From contig NW_019091491.1 of NCBI RefSeq assembly GCF_001949145.1, positions 1,123,862 to 1,183,750 of the forward strand: 59,889 bases of DNA. The letters are read 5' to 3'. The stretch is from Acanthaster planci (lineage: Eukaryota; Echinodermata; Asteroidea; Valvatida; Acanthasteridae). Of this stretch, positions 24,801 through 39,800 are shown piece by piece (position 1 is the first letter of the stretch; each line of letters opens with the position of its first letter). The notes below the pieces were generated by a model. It was not told the origin of the DNA. It saw only the letters and a program-made list of their open reading frames with translations, and did not search any database. The position numbers were made by a program, and so were the translations under genes.

Positions 24801-27800
24801 TACATGTAACTCTGATCGAATGCACGCTAGTCCACGATGGTTGGACTAGACAATCAACTATTCGTGACCAGCCTATCAAGGTTGGTCGCATCAGCTGCTT
24901 GAAATAAATCGTTTTTAATAGCACAGTGCAGAGAGGACCAGTTATAAGAAAAATGCTGGAAACACGGCATGTCACCAGTAAACAACCTTTTTCACATCTC
25001 TTTTTGCAATTTTGTCATTCCTGCGGCCACCTTTTCTCTTCTTCAGCCTAAGGACTTGAAAACGATTGACTAGGGTCGTTTGCACTTCAACTTCACTGCA
25101 CCTGCGCTACCTACGTCACAAACCAACCACTACTTTCCTTGATAAACTTGCCCTACGTAGCAATAACTGCGGCCTCAGTTGTCAACAAAACTGTTGATGA
25201 TTACAAATGTTTTAGAAAGTGTGGTTTTCAAAACACGGAACCTTAAAAAGACGTCAAATACGGGCGATTCACAATAGTGCGCCTCCAAGAGCTGACAACG
25301 CATTGGCCAATCACAGCGCACAAAATCTGTGGACCCTTTCCAAACGCACATTGAGTCGACAGATTTCACGCATTGTGATTGGCCAATGCGTTGAAAACTC
25401 TTGGTGGTGTACTATTGTGAAACGAAAGTATTGTTTCCATACAATACAGAGGAATAGAATGTTCAACACAAGTGGCCCTGACAAAAGTTCATCCCACTGA
25501 CCTTTTAAGGTGTGACTGTGAAAAAGGAGCAACCCACTGACCTTTAACCTGACCCCTTTGGCTCCCGTCGAATCGGCCCTTTCACTTCCTGCCAGGTCAA
25601 CCAGGCTGAGCTTGCTGACCTTCTCCGTGAAGAGGTCCGTCTCCAGGTCGTGCCGCTTCTGAGTGAAGACGATGGTGAAGACGGCGTGGGAGCGACTACT
25701 GGTCTCGTTCATGTTGGTGGAGGCCACCGTCCTATCAACGAAGAGAAAAATTAAATAAAATTACAGATTTTCCTTGTCCCTTTTCTTCCGGCTAAAATGC
25801 AAAACTGACCCCATCCATGTTTGACCCTCAAAGAACTTGGTAAGAACATGATCTTCTATACTTAAAATGCAAAAAAAACCTCATTATCAAAACAAATGAA
25901 ATGATTTATCTCAGTCCAACATGATTTTGTTGTTTGAATTATCACCTGATGTTAAGGCCACACATGATAATGTGCACTGAGCAGTCAGTGAAAAAAACAT
26001 TTTTTGGCTGACCTGTCTTGGGAAACTTGGTGCTGAAAGTGATTGGTGCATGCACAGGTCTGAATTCCACACAAGTGGTATCAAAGTGACTGCAAGATAT
26101 TACTGAAAAATGCCCTGTGACAATATCAGAAAAACTGTCGGGGGAAAATATTCTTTCTCCTAGCCCTCGGCGCTTTTGGGGTTAATGCCAAAATTTTGAT
26201 ATCGTAAAACAGCCAAGAAGGCTCTACTGCTTCATGCCGAGTAATGCTAGAAGAGAACCAGCCATAACTAACAGAATTCATGTACACTTTTGGTTGGTGA
26301 CCTATTTTGTCAGTGTTTGCATGGGCACTTTTCACTCTTTCAGGTTCAATAAGAAGAAATGTTAACATTCTTCACCTACATGTCTCCGAAAAATGCCGAG
26401 TTAAATTTTCATAAAATTTGTAATTAACTGCAGATATCCACTGGGGGTCATGTACCCCTAGGCCCTCCCCATACATGTAGTTGTGACACTGCTAAGGTTA
26501 ACTATTAACTCGAACTGAACTTAACCCAATCAAACTTGGCCAAGGGTTCGCAGTTCACTCACCTGGCCTTGTTCCCCTCGTCCATCAGGTCAGAGATGTC
26601 ATTGAACGACATGACGGCCAGCTTGGACAAGTCCTCCACGTAGGGCCCCAGCAGTGGGTGCTCCCGCACCCGTAGGTTCTTGTTGTTCTTGGGGTTGAGC
26701 AGGTCCCGGACCCTCTCGCAGTAGATCTCCATGTAGCTGACCTCCACCGAGTACTGCGTGTTGGCCTCGGGGTGGCTGCTGACCCGGTCAAACAGCTCCT
26801 TGCACAGCTGAAATTCAACAAAGAATAAAGGAGAGTTCTGAACATTTCAAAAAAACTGCCACAGTCCTACAAAGCAGCAATCTCAACATGCGCACCAGTG
26901 CATATTAAGTATGTACACAAAAATTATACACTGATTTTTGTGCTTGGTGATTGTGGTACATGTACATGTATAATCCGCCCCGAGTTGAAGTGCACCCCCA
27001 AGCAGCAAAAGAGAGACAGATGGTTGTAAGCTTTCCAAGAGGGTTCTTGAAAGCGTTCTGCGTGTACGCAAAGACCACACATTAAGGAATAAATTCGTTA
27101 TGTGTACTCAGCGTGCTCCGCATCAAATACGCCATTGATCTCCATTATAAACGCACGCTTATGCACTGAGTACCAAAAAAACACGCCCCCTTTTGTTGCG
27201 CTCGGAGCGGATGCACCGCAAAGCTTCAACAGAAACCAACAATAGCAAAACCTACTTGTACATGTAAGTGCAAACCCAACTGAATGTTACACAATCTAAT
27301 GATAAAAATGTCGAGCCTGCTCATCCAAAATCAAATGACGGTACAGAGCCTGCTGAATGCACCAGACTCCTACAACGGAGTGAACATCCAGTGGAATCCA
27401 CAAAGCAGACTAAATCTTGCAGAATTTAAGAACAGAATACAGCCTACAGAATTACATGTACCATCGGTGCAGATTAGCTTATCGACAGAAAGTTGAAGAT
27501 GCCAAGGCACAGATGGTCACAGAATAGATAGTGTATTGACAACAATCTGAAAAACGGTGACATTCAAAACTCTGAAAATATTGGTGTAAAATGCTTCTTG
27601 AGGCTGACTAAGCATGTACCACTTCTGGTAAATGTACTTCAATTTGGTATATTTCGCGTACGGTCATCTATTTTGTACTAACACACTGCCAAAAGTGAAA
27701 CATGTCGATGACCAGCCCAACCTCAGTCACCCCTGCCGATTCAATATGAAACCCTGGAACACATGATAAGCCACATGATACAAATACCCCTGTGCTAAAC

Positions 27801-30800
27801 TTGTGCATTTGTTAAAGTGCCCGCATTGTGCTATATTTAACCTGGAGAGCCAGCGTAAGCACAAATAGCATTGTAATGTGCTTCTTAAAAGCTTTGTGAA
27901 TTATTTCAGCTCATTGGCTCTGACATACGAGACTGTCACAGTCTTGCTAGGGCCTCTCGGTTGACAATGCAAGGCAGCTCCTAACCCACAAACCCAAATC
28001 TCCAGTCAAAAAGTGTCAGGTATCGGTGTCAAGAGATGAGATTACATGTGAACTGGGGAGCAGTGGGGACAGACCGAGTCACTTCACACCGTGCAGATAT
28101 CCCCCTGCCGCAGTGTCTCATGACGAGGAGATTAAAGATAAACCAGATCCAAATTGGCGCATCTCGCATCGCCCACTTATTTTGCTTGTTTCCTGTAAAT
28201 TATTCGCCTGGGGTGCATTCAGTAGTGCCAGGTGCAACAAAGGGAGCATCAGCATTGCAGGGGCAATACTAATTAATGAAAGACGACGTACCGAAAGTTT
28301 GAATTATTAAACATAAACAAACATTGTGACCGCTACAAACGGGGTAAGAGGAGTGCTCATTTAATTATCCACCGTCTGCCACCTTGCATACGGTGCACAA
28401 CACCTCCAAAGAAGGAGTACCAAGTACAGTATGCCATCTGCATTGCCCAGTGCTAGTGATCAACAGTGAAGGTTGACAGAGCTCCCCCTTACTGGAATAT
28501 GGTACATTCTTGTGCCACTTATGAATGCACCCCTAGTTTCTTAGGATTAAAATCCATCATGGACATTGCAAAGCATGTGCATGTGCGCGTACATGTACAC
28601 TGTACATACTGTACATGTCCCAATACTTGAAACGAGATTCATGATTTCACTTAATAAATGTACGTGAGTGCATGAGTTGTGTCTTCATACATGAACATGG
28701 TAATTCCAGAAATAAGGGGTCCAAAAGTATAACATTTTCCTGTCCCTGTTACATCTGACCTTTGTTATTTGACATGAAAATACCATCGGAATTGTTTTCA
28801 AACTATTACTATTTGTTTGGCAGGTAATTTTTCCATTAATTCTTCACTCTTGGAAATTAGAAAAATGTGTTCTTAACTTGAAAAATCATTAGGTCAGATG
28901 TGACAGGGCAACGAAAAAATGGACCCCTAATTTCTGAAATCACCCATATGTACTTGTATGATGGATTCTTTACTCTCCCATGAATACCAGTAGGTATATG
29001 TATAACAAATGTTTGTACTGATTCCTCCATATACCTCAATCGTGGGAAATTTTCTTCAAGTCTAAACCAACGATTCAGTGGCCATTGTGATGTCAGGATT
29101 TTGATGCCAGTTGATGTCCTTAATTACTGGTACCAAAATGATGTCTTCTGAGGTCAGTTTAATGCCTCATATACATGTACTTCGAAAATTCCTACCAAAG
29201 TCCAGAGGACAACTCGGTGATCATTGCGATGTCTGATTTTAATGCCAGTTGATTTCCCATGATTGTGAAATAATGCCTCGTGAGGTTAGTTTGATGTTAA
29301 TAATGACTTTGGAAGTCCAAATGAAGCCTACTGGGGCTCATTCATGGCTTTTAAATGCTTTTTTAAGGTAGCAGTGATGCTACATGTAGATAATGTCTAA
29401 TGATGACAAAATGATTACTAATTTTATGGAAGGAATTCCCTGCCACACAGACAAAAAACAGGGTTGATATTCCTGTACTTAATTTTTGTAAAATCAAACT
29501 TATGGAAAACTGTGCATGTGCATGGAGAAGCATAATCCAATGGATACTCCCAACTGGTGTTAATTTGTACACGTATACATGTACACTGTACATGTATGTA
29601 CCGGTATGCACATGTATTCTCAAAACATGGAAATAACATCCTATTCAGAAAGAGAATTCTGATATCATCTCCAATTGTTTCACGTTTAGTTTCACAAAGA
29701 AATGTAAACAAGCTTGGGACAATGGTTTCATTTCCTTATTGTACTTGAAAGCATGAGAGTGCCTCTCAGTCTGAATATATCACACAGTACACACATGTAC
29801 ATGTGCACTGGCACAAGTTTGTGTGGTTTTTGTTTTTCCACTTCAGACACATTCAATTTTTTTTAATGAAAAGGAGCATCAAAGATACAATGAAAGATGA
29901 AATTTCAAAGACAGGAATTGTTAGATTGTTCAGTGTGCCAGGGTCATACACATGCCAACATTTTTGATGCATACATGTGCGAGTACCGTACTTACATGTA
30001 CCAGAACATGAACAAGGTACAGTATTTTTTTTATATCAAATAGGGACACATTTCTAACTGAATACTTGTACATACCTGTACATGTTCACGTACATTATAG
30101 CATACACTGTACATTACGATGTGTGTGATGTACCAGTTCGTGTACAAGTACCCGTACTGTGCACGTCTTAAGCCCAGATCATGTACTGGAACACATGGTG
30201 TGTGCAGAAACAAATAAAGGAATACTTGTAGAGTCACTGCAAAGAGTCTTATGCCGGAAATCCACCGAATCTGAGCCAAACAAGTTTTGATTCTGACCAA
30301 CTTTGCTACGGATGCTTTTGCATTTTTCTTTACACTTGAATTAATTTTCACCCTTCCTTGAGTCTATGCAGTCTGGTGCACCTCATCACCAACAACAGCC
30401 TCCAATACCCGACGAGTCCAGAGACACGACCGCTAGATAGAAACCACTAATGGTCTTGCGAAAGGTTATATACCCACTGCAGTTCTCCCATTCTTACCAA
30501 GGGGATGATGCCCTCCTGCGATGCTTCCTGTTTGCCCATCATGGTGTACGACTTGCCGGACCCTGTCTGCCCGTAGGCAAATATGCATACATTGTACCTG
30601 CAGGGAAAAAAAGGGGAGGGAAAACACATTTTACTTCTGGTGCTTGAATATCCTTAAAATGCTTCTGCTAGAGGAACAATTTATGAAGGTATGAACATAA
30701 ACAGAAATCTTCCTGGAATGGTATCGATGCGTGTAATGATTTTTCACGGAGTCAATAGATCGATTGCGTTAGCTACATGTACATCATGTGACCAGTAGTG

Positions 30801-33800
30801 GGTATCAACCCCACTGCAATGTGTGTTTTGAGCGTTGTTTACGAACAATACAGCCAAGTTACGGTACAGTACCCAGCACACCTGTAGTCAGAGTACGGTA
30901 CCTTACGTCGGCTTAATTTTGGGGAAATGATACTAATGAAACACTGTACTTTTGGTGCATCGACACCATGTTTGTTGATATTTAATACCCACGTACATGT
31001 ACACGTGACTTGGCTGGCCCAATTAGTCTATTGCTACAGAATTTTATGCAAATCAAAGATTTGTTTGAGTGAAATGGTACATTTATCATTCATGTATTTT
31101 AATTTTCACAAAATGGGAAGGCCATGTATGTTTTTTTCTAAAATAATGAAAACAAACAATACCCAGCACAATATTTTTTTTTTGATTTATGTACCTTCTA
31201 CAGGAGGTTGTAGAAAAAGAGTGCTCTTCAAACACTTGTGAAAATAACAAAAAATGGACAGTTCCTCATATAGAATTCAGTGTTTTTACAGGGAAGGAGA
31301 ACGACCATACACGTAGGTACCATACAGCAGCAAATACTGTACATGTAGTGTTCACATGCTTTATGGTTTTTTGGAAATAGACAACTGACAAGGGCATCGA
31401 TTCTGCTAGAAAGTTTAAAAGCTTTTCAAAGTGCATTCAGGAAGAGCAGACCCTAGTGATTACACTGGCCTATAGGACAAGAATGACAATTTTCCATTTT
31501 GCATAAGTCACATACACATGGCCTGATGTGCACAGACTGTTGGTATAAAGGCCAATCTGTGCACATGACATGGACAGCGTTCCTGCACCTAAAGGGCAAT
31601 TAAATTCCATGACTTTTCCATGACCAAATAATGCAATTTGTTGGGACTGTTTGGACGTCTAAAGTTGCACATAAAATCACACATTTTATGCACTTATTTC
31701 TGATAATAGAGGTCACACAGTGTTTGAAAAGTTCCATGACTTTTCCACGAGTTGAGTCATTCTTGATGAACTTCCATGACTTTTCCACGAGTTGAGTCAT
31801 TTTTTATGAACTTCCATGACTTTTCCGGGCCTGGAAAATGAAAACAAGTTTCCATCTTCGTGACTTTTCTAGGCCGCGGGAACTTTGCATGGAGTATTCT
31901 GCCCAAGTCAATGATGTATTGGTGCTTTCATACACCACAGTTAAAGGTTCCATTTCTCAGGGCAGTTACCCGTAATCCCCCTACAACCCTGACAACTACA
32001 ACTTAGGTCTCAATATACATCGTGTAAAATCTAGCTGTGGTTTAAAATCTAGCTGTGGTTTATTTTGGAGAGTTTCCCATGGTGAGGATGGATGTGTCTC
32101 GAAACAAGCACACCATGAAATAACTCGCATACCCCTCAAATGCATGGGTAAGCATCTCCTGGCCCAGGTCATCGTACACCTGTCTCTGAGAGGCATAGTT
32201 CGGGTCATCAGGCTGCAGAGAAAAAAAAAAACACAAACAACAAACAAAGTCAATTAAAAAGAACTCAATCGGAAGTGTTCCAATTTTAAAGGCAAGAGGA
32301 GATCCTGGATCAGTGCCTTAAGGAAATATGATCTTTTGCTGGTACATGTGCATGTGCGTACATGTGTGTACATGTACATTTGTGGATGCATGTGCCTGAT
32401 GGCTTAGATAAATACCAGTCTCAAGGACAAAGCTTAATTCCGTGGGGCACATATCATCCATACATGTACATGAAGGTCTGAACACCTTTCAGTTACCATA
32501 CCGGTACCTCAAGGCTCCAGACTGCACATTGTACATGTAAAACAGAGAGAGCGTGCATACACGGTACGCGTGTTCAATCATGGCTGCCACAGAGCGCTTC
32601 CCATTTTTTGCAAATCTGCAGCGTATTTGAACAGGAACCGGATGAATAGAATCAATGGTATCAACTTTATTGCACATTTCTCATTTTATTTCCAGTGGAG
32701 CCCCTTGACCAAAGCAAATTTCTTATGCCTTTCTAAACAGTTAAGAGCTCATTTACCATTCAATTTCCGTCACTTTCTGTAAAAATTAAACAACGTTACT
32801 CAAATTTCAACTGCATCTTCTTTTATTACAAAGGCTGCTTCCTTGTGAGACTAAATAAGATTTGCAACAATGCAGCAAGATGTCAAAGCTCCCTCACTAT
32901 TTGTGTACTGATGTCTACGTACATGCGCGTACTGTACCGGCATATTATGTTTGAGGTGTGTTCGGCAATTTTTGTGTTTGTGTGTTCCTACTCAAGTGGG
33001 GGATCAATTCCGCAATATTATCCTTGACCGTTAGTGCAATGACAAGAATGAAACAACGGCTGGGAAGTCTTCTTTCGCTGAGACACGGAGCACAATTAAA
33101 GAAAATAATCACACGAGACGGCTGGCGCCAGGCTGATTTGATAAAATTTCACCTATCAGGCAGAGCAGCCAAACAAAATGAAAAACAAAAAAAAAAAGGA
33201 AAAGAAAAAAGGCAGTTATCTGGCAGGTGACGCAGTGACGCAGACACTTTTGACAAAAACTCTGACGATACCTATCACGACCATCTGACCTTGGGCAAGG
33301 TAAACGGGAAGGAATTAAGACTGCAGGCGCCGCAGCAATTCGAGAATGGGCATGACTTTGTGTGCGCGCAAGCCTTTAGTTAAAGAACTTGAATAATTGA
33401 TTTCATTCATCGACTCATTGCTTTCTCGCTGTCAGAGGGGAAAATGCAGCCAGGCGTTTCTTTTGTAAAACCAGCCATTTACAATGGCTGATAGCAAACT
33501 GGCCTTTTCTTTTTCAAATGCATCAATATCCTTTTTCACAATTTCAGGGACATTTTATGCTGGAACCTTTTGAAATGTTTTAAAATGACATTTTTAGTCT
33601 AAGGATATTTCATGATATAGTTCGCATTCACAATGATTCTTTGAAAGTCTTCACTTGGGGCTTTTTCAATACATGTGCTCGTATATCTTTGCAGGAAATC
33701 TGATTATCTTTTTAAGCAAAGTCAGAATTTTGTTTAGGAAGATGAACAGAGAAATTGATTGGAATGAGATTTGAATGTGTGCCCTCCACAAAACCGTGCC

Positions 33801-36800
33801 CGGGGCTCAACAGATTGCAGAAAATATTTTCAGTAGTGGTAGCCATGCTTGAGTAAAAGAACCCCAGCCCCCCTCTCCCACACACACATGAAACCAAGAG
33901 AAAGGCGAGGAAGATTGTTTAAACGACACGTGCACCTATCATGGCCAATGTTTTGTATGTGTGAGAGTAATCACTTCTGCCTCAATCTGCATCAGTGCAT
34001 GGTCTTCCAAAGAGAAATACATGTTCATATACAAACAATAGGCCTTTTCACACAACAGTCATTTTCAACCTTACGAGTGTAGACAATTAAATCTCGGGGT
34101 TGATACAGGGTTGAAAACTGGTTAAGATTCACACCTGAAAATTTCAGTCCAGCACCAACCCTGCATCAACCCCGAGACTGATTGATTCCAACCCAAGTTT
34201 AACTCAACCCTGCTGCGGAGCAGGGTAGAGATTTTTCAACGCGGGTTGAACATTTTTCATGTGCCCCGATAAGCTCGGTTCGCATGAAACATGTACATGT
34301 GCCGGTACCTTTACAACTGATAACATGTTCATTGCCCTGTGTACCGGTACATGTATTGTAGGTGGCAATATTTCAACACTTTGTGTGCTTTTGTTTTTAC
34401 AAATTGTGGTTTTTTCTCTTTTGTTGATGGCCAGCCGGTTAAACAAACACTATATGGCTAAAAAAATTAGCCCTAACCCCTAGGGTATATGTACAAAATC
34501 ATATTGAAATTGGAAGATTTTGGACTGTTAGAGCTACATGTACATGTATGGCTACGATGGACATGTACAGTGTACATGTGAACATGTACGTGTATATACA
34601 TGTACCGTACCAGTAACAAAAGAAAGATTGCAGCGTACATGTATACATGTACATGTGGGTGATTGCCGGAATTAGGGGTCCATTTTGTTCGTGTCCCAGT
34701 CACATCTGACATCGTAATAGTTTGAATAACACAGGTCAGATGCACAGTGAAACAGGGACACAAAAATGTCACACTTTTGGACCCCTAATTTCTGGAATTA
34801 CCAGTGTCCATAATACATGCTCCACTGAAAATTCGTTGCGTGAAAAATGTAATACTGCATCACATGTACAGGTCTACTTGTAGTGTACTCTTTCAGCGAT
34901 TTTTTTGTTTTTCCAATCCATGTGAGCATTCCACATTCTAGTAGTACCCACATGTACTTAGAAACCCTCATCCCGGAGTGAGGTAAAAACATGTACAGAT
35001 TGTGTAAAATATTGTTGCAGTACGGTTTTCAGGTCAGAGCAGATGAGAGCCCTACTGATAGACATTATTACTGCCTACCCTAGCACAGTTTCCTTCAATG
35101 ATGGACTTGAGAAAAAACTGCAAATACGCCTGAGTACTAGAGAACGTGTACACGTACTGTACAGCTCTGGCAAGCACATAGGTTTGGCTGGCAACATCTT
35201 CAGTGTTGGTGAAAATTAGTACTTGTCTCACAATGTACTTCACTTAATTGCTCATTATGCATTTTACCTGGGGTGGAGAGCGGCATTATTGCAGGTACAA
35301 TGCTTCCTTTCTGCCTAATTGTATCACCGTTAAGGACGCATAATGTGTGGCTCTACAGGAGCGAGGTCATTTGATATGACTGTTGGTGACGCACCGATTT
35401 CAGCGCCATTCCGATGATTCTACAATGCTACAGGCAGACAGGGAACATCTTAGTCCAATTCGGCATTTAATTGCCCGGTTGTGACTGCAATTCTGGATGT
35501 ACATGTACATTTTTGAGCATACATGTAGTTAATAACCTACCTTTGACAATGTACATGTACGTATTTGCAGTTTTTTGCATGTCTACATAATTTCACAAAA
35601 ATTCCTAGCAATTCCACCCATGCTACATGTTCTACACGTACATGTACCGGTACATGACTATACATGTACATCGACACACACATGTACATGTACATACATG
35701 TACAATGTACATGTATGTACTACGGTACATGTACATGTATGCGTAATGATAGGAATAAAGGCAAGAGAGTGGAAACCTTCACAGGATTTTTATCAGTGCC
35801 AGCTAGGCCCATGAGGGAAGTACATGTCATGCATGTAGGCAGGTTGAGGGGGTAAGGCATGAACAGGTAGCAACTACGTGTAGGGCATATGTTACATGTA
35901 CACCTGGTAGATGATGCACATATGTGACCCACTCTGTGATAATGAGTCTTAAGTCGCCAGAGCCACTTTTTGAGTTTTCATTTGTATTGGAAAGAGCAAA
36001 TTGAGTTTTTTGTTTTGATATATCACTCAGTTTGGCATCCTTATAAAAGTGGATGTTCCATGGTGAACAAAGCTGTGGGTCCCTATTGGTTTACACTGTG
36101 CAAAATTATTCTCATGAACTTTTCACTCCAAAGTGGCTCTGGCAACTTAAGACTCATTTTCACAGAGTGGGTCACATATACATGTACCGTACATGTGTAC
36201 ATGTACACCCACTCCTGCACCGTGGTTGTGGGAACATACACTGGACACTTCACCTATTTTGTTGGGACTGAAAATGTTGTGGGGACTCAGAAAAGTCCGT
36301 CCCCACAACTTACATGTTGTTCAAATTTCCCTAACAAAAGAACTTATCCCCTGAATGCGGTGAATGCCTGTGCCCATAATTACTAGTATATGTGCGCAGT
36401 ACTGTGCATGCATTTAATGAGGAGCACATATGTACATTTCAATAGAAAACACTTTCCATGTAACACTATGAATGGGAAATTTTTGAGGAGAATTTACATG
36501 TACTTGTACACTGTAATTCAACATTCACAAGGCGTGAAAATAATTTCCCATTTGTGGGAAACATGTGAAAAGGTTCTCCCACTTGTGTGACAAAGCAGGA
36601 AAATCTTTTCCAAGATGAGTGAAAGGCATAAAGTCTTTAAAAATCTCTTTCCACTTGTGTGAAGATGTTTCCCCCAATTGTGTCATAAAAATATTTTCCC
36701 ACTATGCGAGAGGTTTTTTGTATTTTGTGAAATGAAAATGAATTCCCAAGGAAGAGAAAAAGTGTGAATAGAACTTCCCATTCCCTAGGTTTATTCAAAT

Positions 36801-39800
36801 GCAATATTCAAGGACCGGTACATGTACATGTTTGTACCACTGCCATGTACATGTACACTTACATGTACATTTGTACATGTACAAGTACATACATGAACCG
36901 GGGTACATATACGTATGTACATGTATTAACATACATAAATCACGCATGTACATGTATATGTACATCTTACATGTGAGTGTACATGTACATGTACAGTTGA
37001 ACCGCGTTAATAAGAGATCCTTTGGACTTTGCAAATTAACCTTGTTGGGAACAGGAACCTTGTATTGGCAATGCTTTTATTAACGAGGTTCAGTGATGTA
37101 CATGTGCATGTACATGCATGTACCATGGACCCTTTACTCAGAGAATCAGTGCATGTACACACACAGAAATCCCCTCTCCGTCAGACAAACAAATCCTTTG
37201 TGCCCAGATTATCATCCATCGATCTCGGGACGTGATTTTTTCTCCCCGATTTCAAAACCTGATGCAGTGCGAGTACGTTAAGAATGAGTCATCGCCCACT
37301 TGTGCATCATCATACGCGCATCTTGAAACCATCTGCCAGTGTCTCACTGGTAACCAGTCTCTGTTGTTAATATTCAGAGTGTGATGAATCCGACGTGATG
37401 ACTAATTCCCCAAGCCTCGTCGGGCTTGCGTTACTGGTTGGCCCGGCTGATTTCGTGGGCGGCCACAGGCGGGCCTTTCTGTTCCGACAGCAGCACCTCT
37501 TGGTTCCACTTTCCTGTTTATCATTTATTCATGGATGGTATCCGGCATTTGGCATGATCATAATAAGCCGATAGGAAATGTGTCAAGTGTGCTGATCGAG
37601 GTGCCTAAGAAACTGCAATAATTGCTCCTACACATTGGAAGTTATGGGCTCCCGTACATGTACACTATGTAAATTACACACATATGTATGCATTCACCTT
37701 GAGGACAAGGATTAGGAGAAAAAACAGATAGAATTTAGGAACATGAACATGTGGTTATAAAACTATTCCAAGATGGCAGACAAGAATTACCGTAGGTGTA
37801 CCACATACATGTACAGGAAAAATCGTACGAGAAACATGACGATTTACAAACACTGACACTGCAGCTATGGTATTTTTCTTAAGCCCTCTGACAACACTGA
37901 GAAGTTAAGAGTACAAATTTTGAAATATACACGTACACTGGTTAAGGGCAAATTCCCAACATTGTAAAATCCTCAATTTGTTCTTGTTTTAAACTGAGCA
38001 TGGAAAATGGTGACTTTAGTGTCTTTCAGATGTATTTGTAATGTTTGTAAAAATACCAATTTTTCATGTTTGTACTACACCATTCTTGTCATTCAACTAA
38101 TAATTGCGACACAAAAGTTAATTTACCAAGCAGCAGATTATCTAATGACTGAGAAAGACACCAATGCGCTTGCACTTTTTTATCTTTCAGCATGACCTGT
38201 AGACAATACCCTGTCAAGCAGAAAAAGTATCAAGCTGTGAAACCATCATCCTGCTGCATTCTTGCGTGCATTGTTTGTTCCCCGCCTAGCGCTCCAGACA
38301 CCTTGCTGGATCAAGCTGTGACTGGATAACATTTACATCTGCTGCAGTTAAGGGCAGGTTTTTACACATAATGTTCAACTCATCACTGGTGTGGCATTTG
38401 TGTTCCAAAACAAGCGATTCAATTTTCCAAGGGGGGGGTTGTGGCCGTACTTTCATACTATCCATTTCTTAAACTTAATGTTTGATCCCACCACGGAGCT
38501 ATCAAACACAAGGAGTCAGCACATACAGAGATCAAAAGGGTCAATGATGGCCACCACCAGCACTGTACGTGCTGTAAGGACAAAACAAATTCTGCGCCGC
38601 TTTTGGGCTACAAGGAACGTTCGGAGTTGCATTTGCAAAGGATCGAGGGTACCGCGCATGCGTGTCCATGACACTTCTGCATGTTCAACATGGCCACCTT
38701 GAGACAGAAACCATCGTCATCAGAAACTTAAATTTCGATAATTTTAGTGATTGTTCTGATATTCCACTGACAATGAAAGTCTGGTTACATCTTGAAATCC
38801 CCAAAACGTCTCTCTTAACAATAAACAGAATTACTAACTGATACAAATTCTCCAAAAATACGCACAAGAAAACTGAGAGAATGTAGCTAGTCCAGAGGAA
38901 AATAAAAAACAAAAAAACAAATGGGAAGATTTCTTGTCCTTTCTGTCATTGTCCACAACTGTCTGGGCATGAAACCTCACCACGTTGTTAAATGCATCCC
39001 TGCGGCATGTTTCCACCTTCTTTTAACCATAGTAACCACTAGGATTGCGACTTATGATATAAATGTTGCAGTTCATATTTTGGGTATTTGTCCTCTACCA
39101 TGTCTATCGCCAGAAATGCAAAATGCCATAACTAGACTTTAAAACGTCCGACTTTTGCCAAATAGCCACCGCTGATTTGGAATTTTCGAGCGCATCTGCG
39201 AAGATCACTCGCAGACTCCTGAGGACTACTGACGAGAACCGCGCATCTTCTTCGCGCATCTTTTCCACCATTTATTTACTCCAGTGTGCCGCAGCGAAAA
39301 ATGGGGAGTCTATGGGTTACCAGCTACATGTACATGTACCTGGCGGTGGCGATCACCGTGTACAAAGAATGTCTAGGGTCTTCAACACTGGAGCTGGTAA
39401 CCGCGCTTTGTCTATGGAGCTGACAGGAGCAGTTAATGGGATTACGGTCTGTAGGGACTTCATTCTGTAACTCCATGTGTTTGATAGCTCCATGATCACA
39501 CACACACTACATGTGGAGCCTAAAGTGACAACCTGATTGATGTGCACATCAAGTAAAGTCTAATGAACCCACTAAATCATGCAGTTTGATGAACCTCCTT
39601 TATTTTTTTCAAATGCCTCAATTCAGGAACATCCACCAAATGTTCACTAGCATGTCTAGTAAACTTGTCAAAAATCCTAATTTAAGCTACCAGAAAAGAA
39701 CGTTCAGCAAAGTTCATGACTTCATGAACAATACCCAGTAACATACATGTGTAGTCATAACAACATGAAGAAGTTCACCAACGTACATGTACATGTAGTT

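Larger units (their letters stand above)
26808..30497. other. KIF1 intron, 3.7 kb
   Basis: Holds a candidate regulatory patch at 28,020-28,380, the foldback MITE at 28,699-28,944, a two-copy ~141-bp repeat at 29,075-29,345 and TACATGTA motifs. No exon recognised. Confidence 0.6.
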
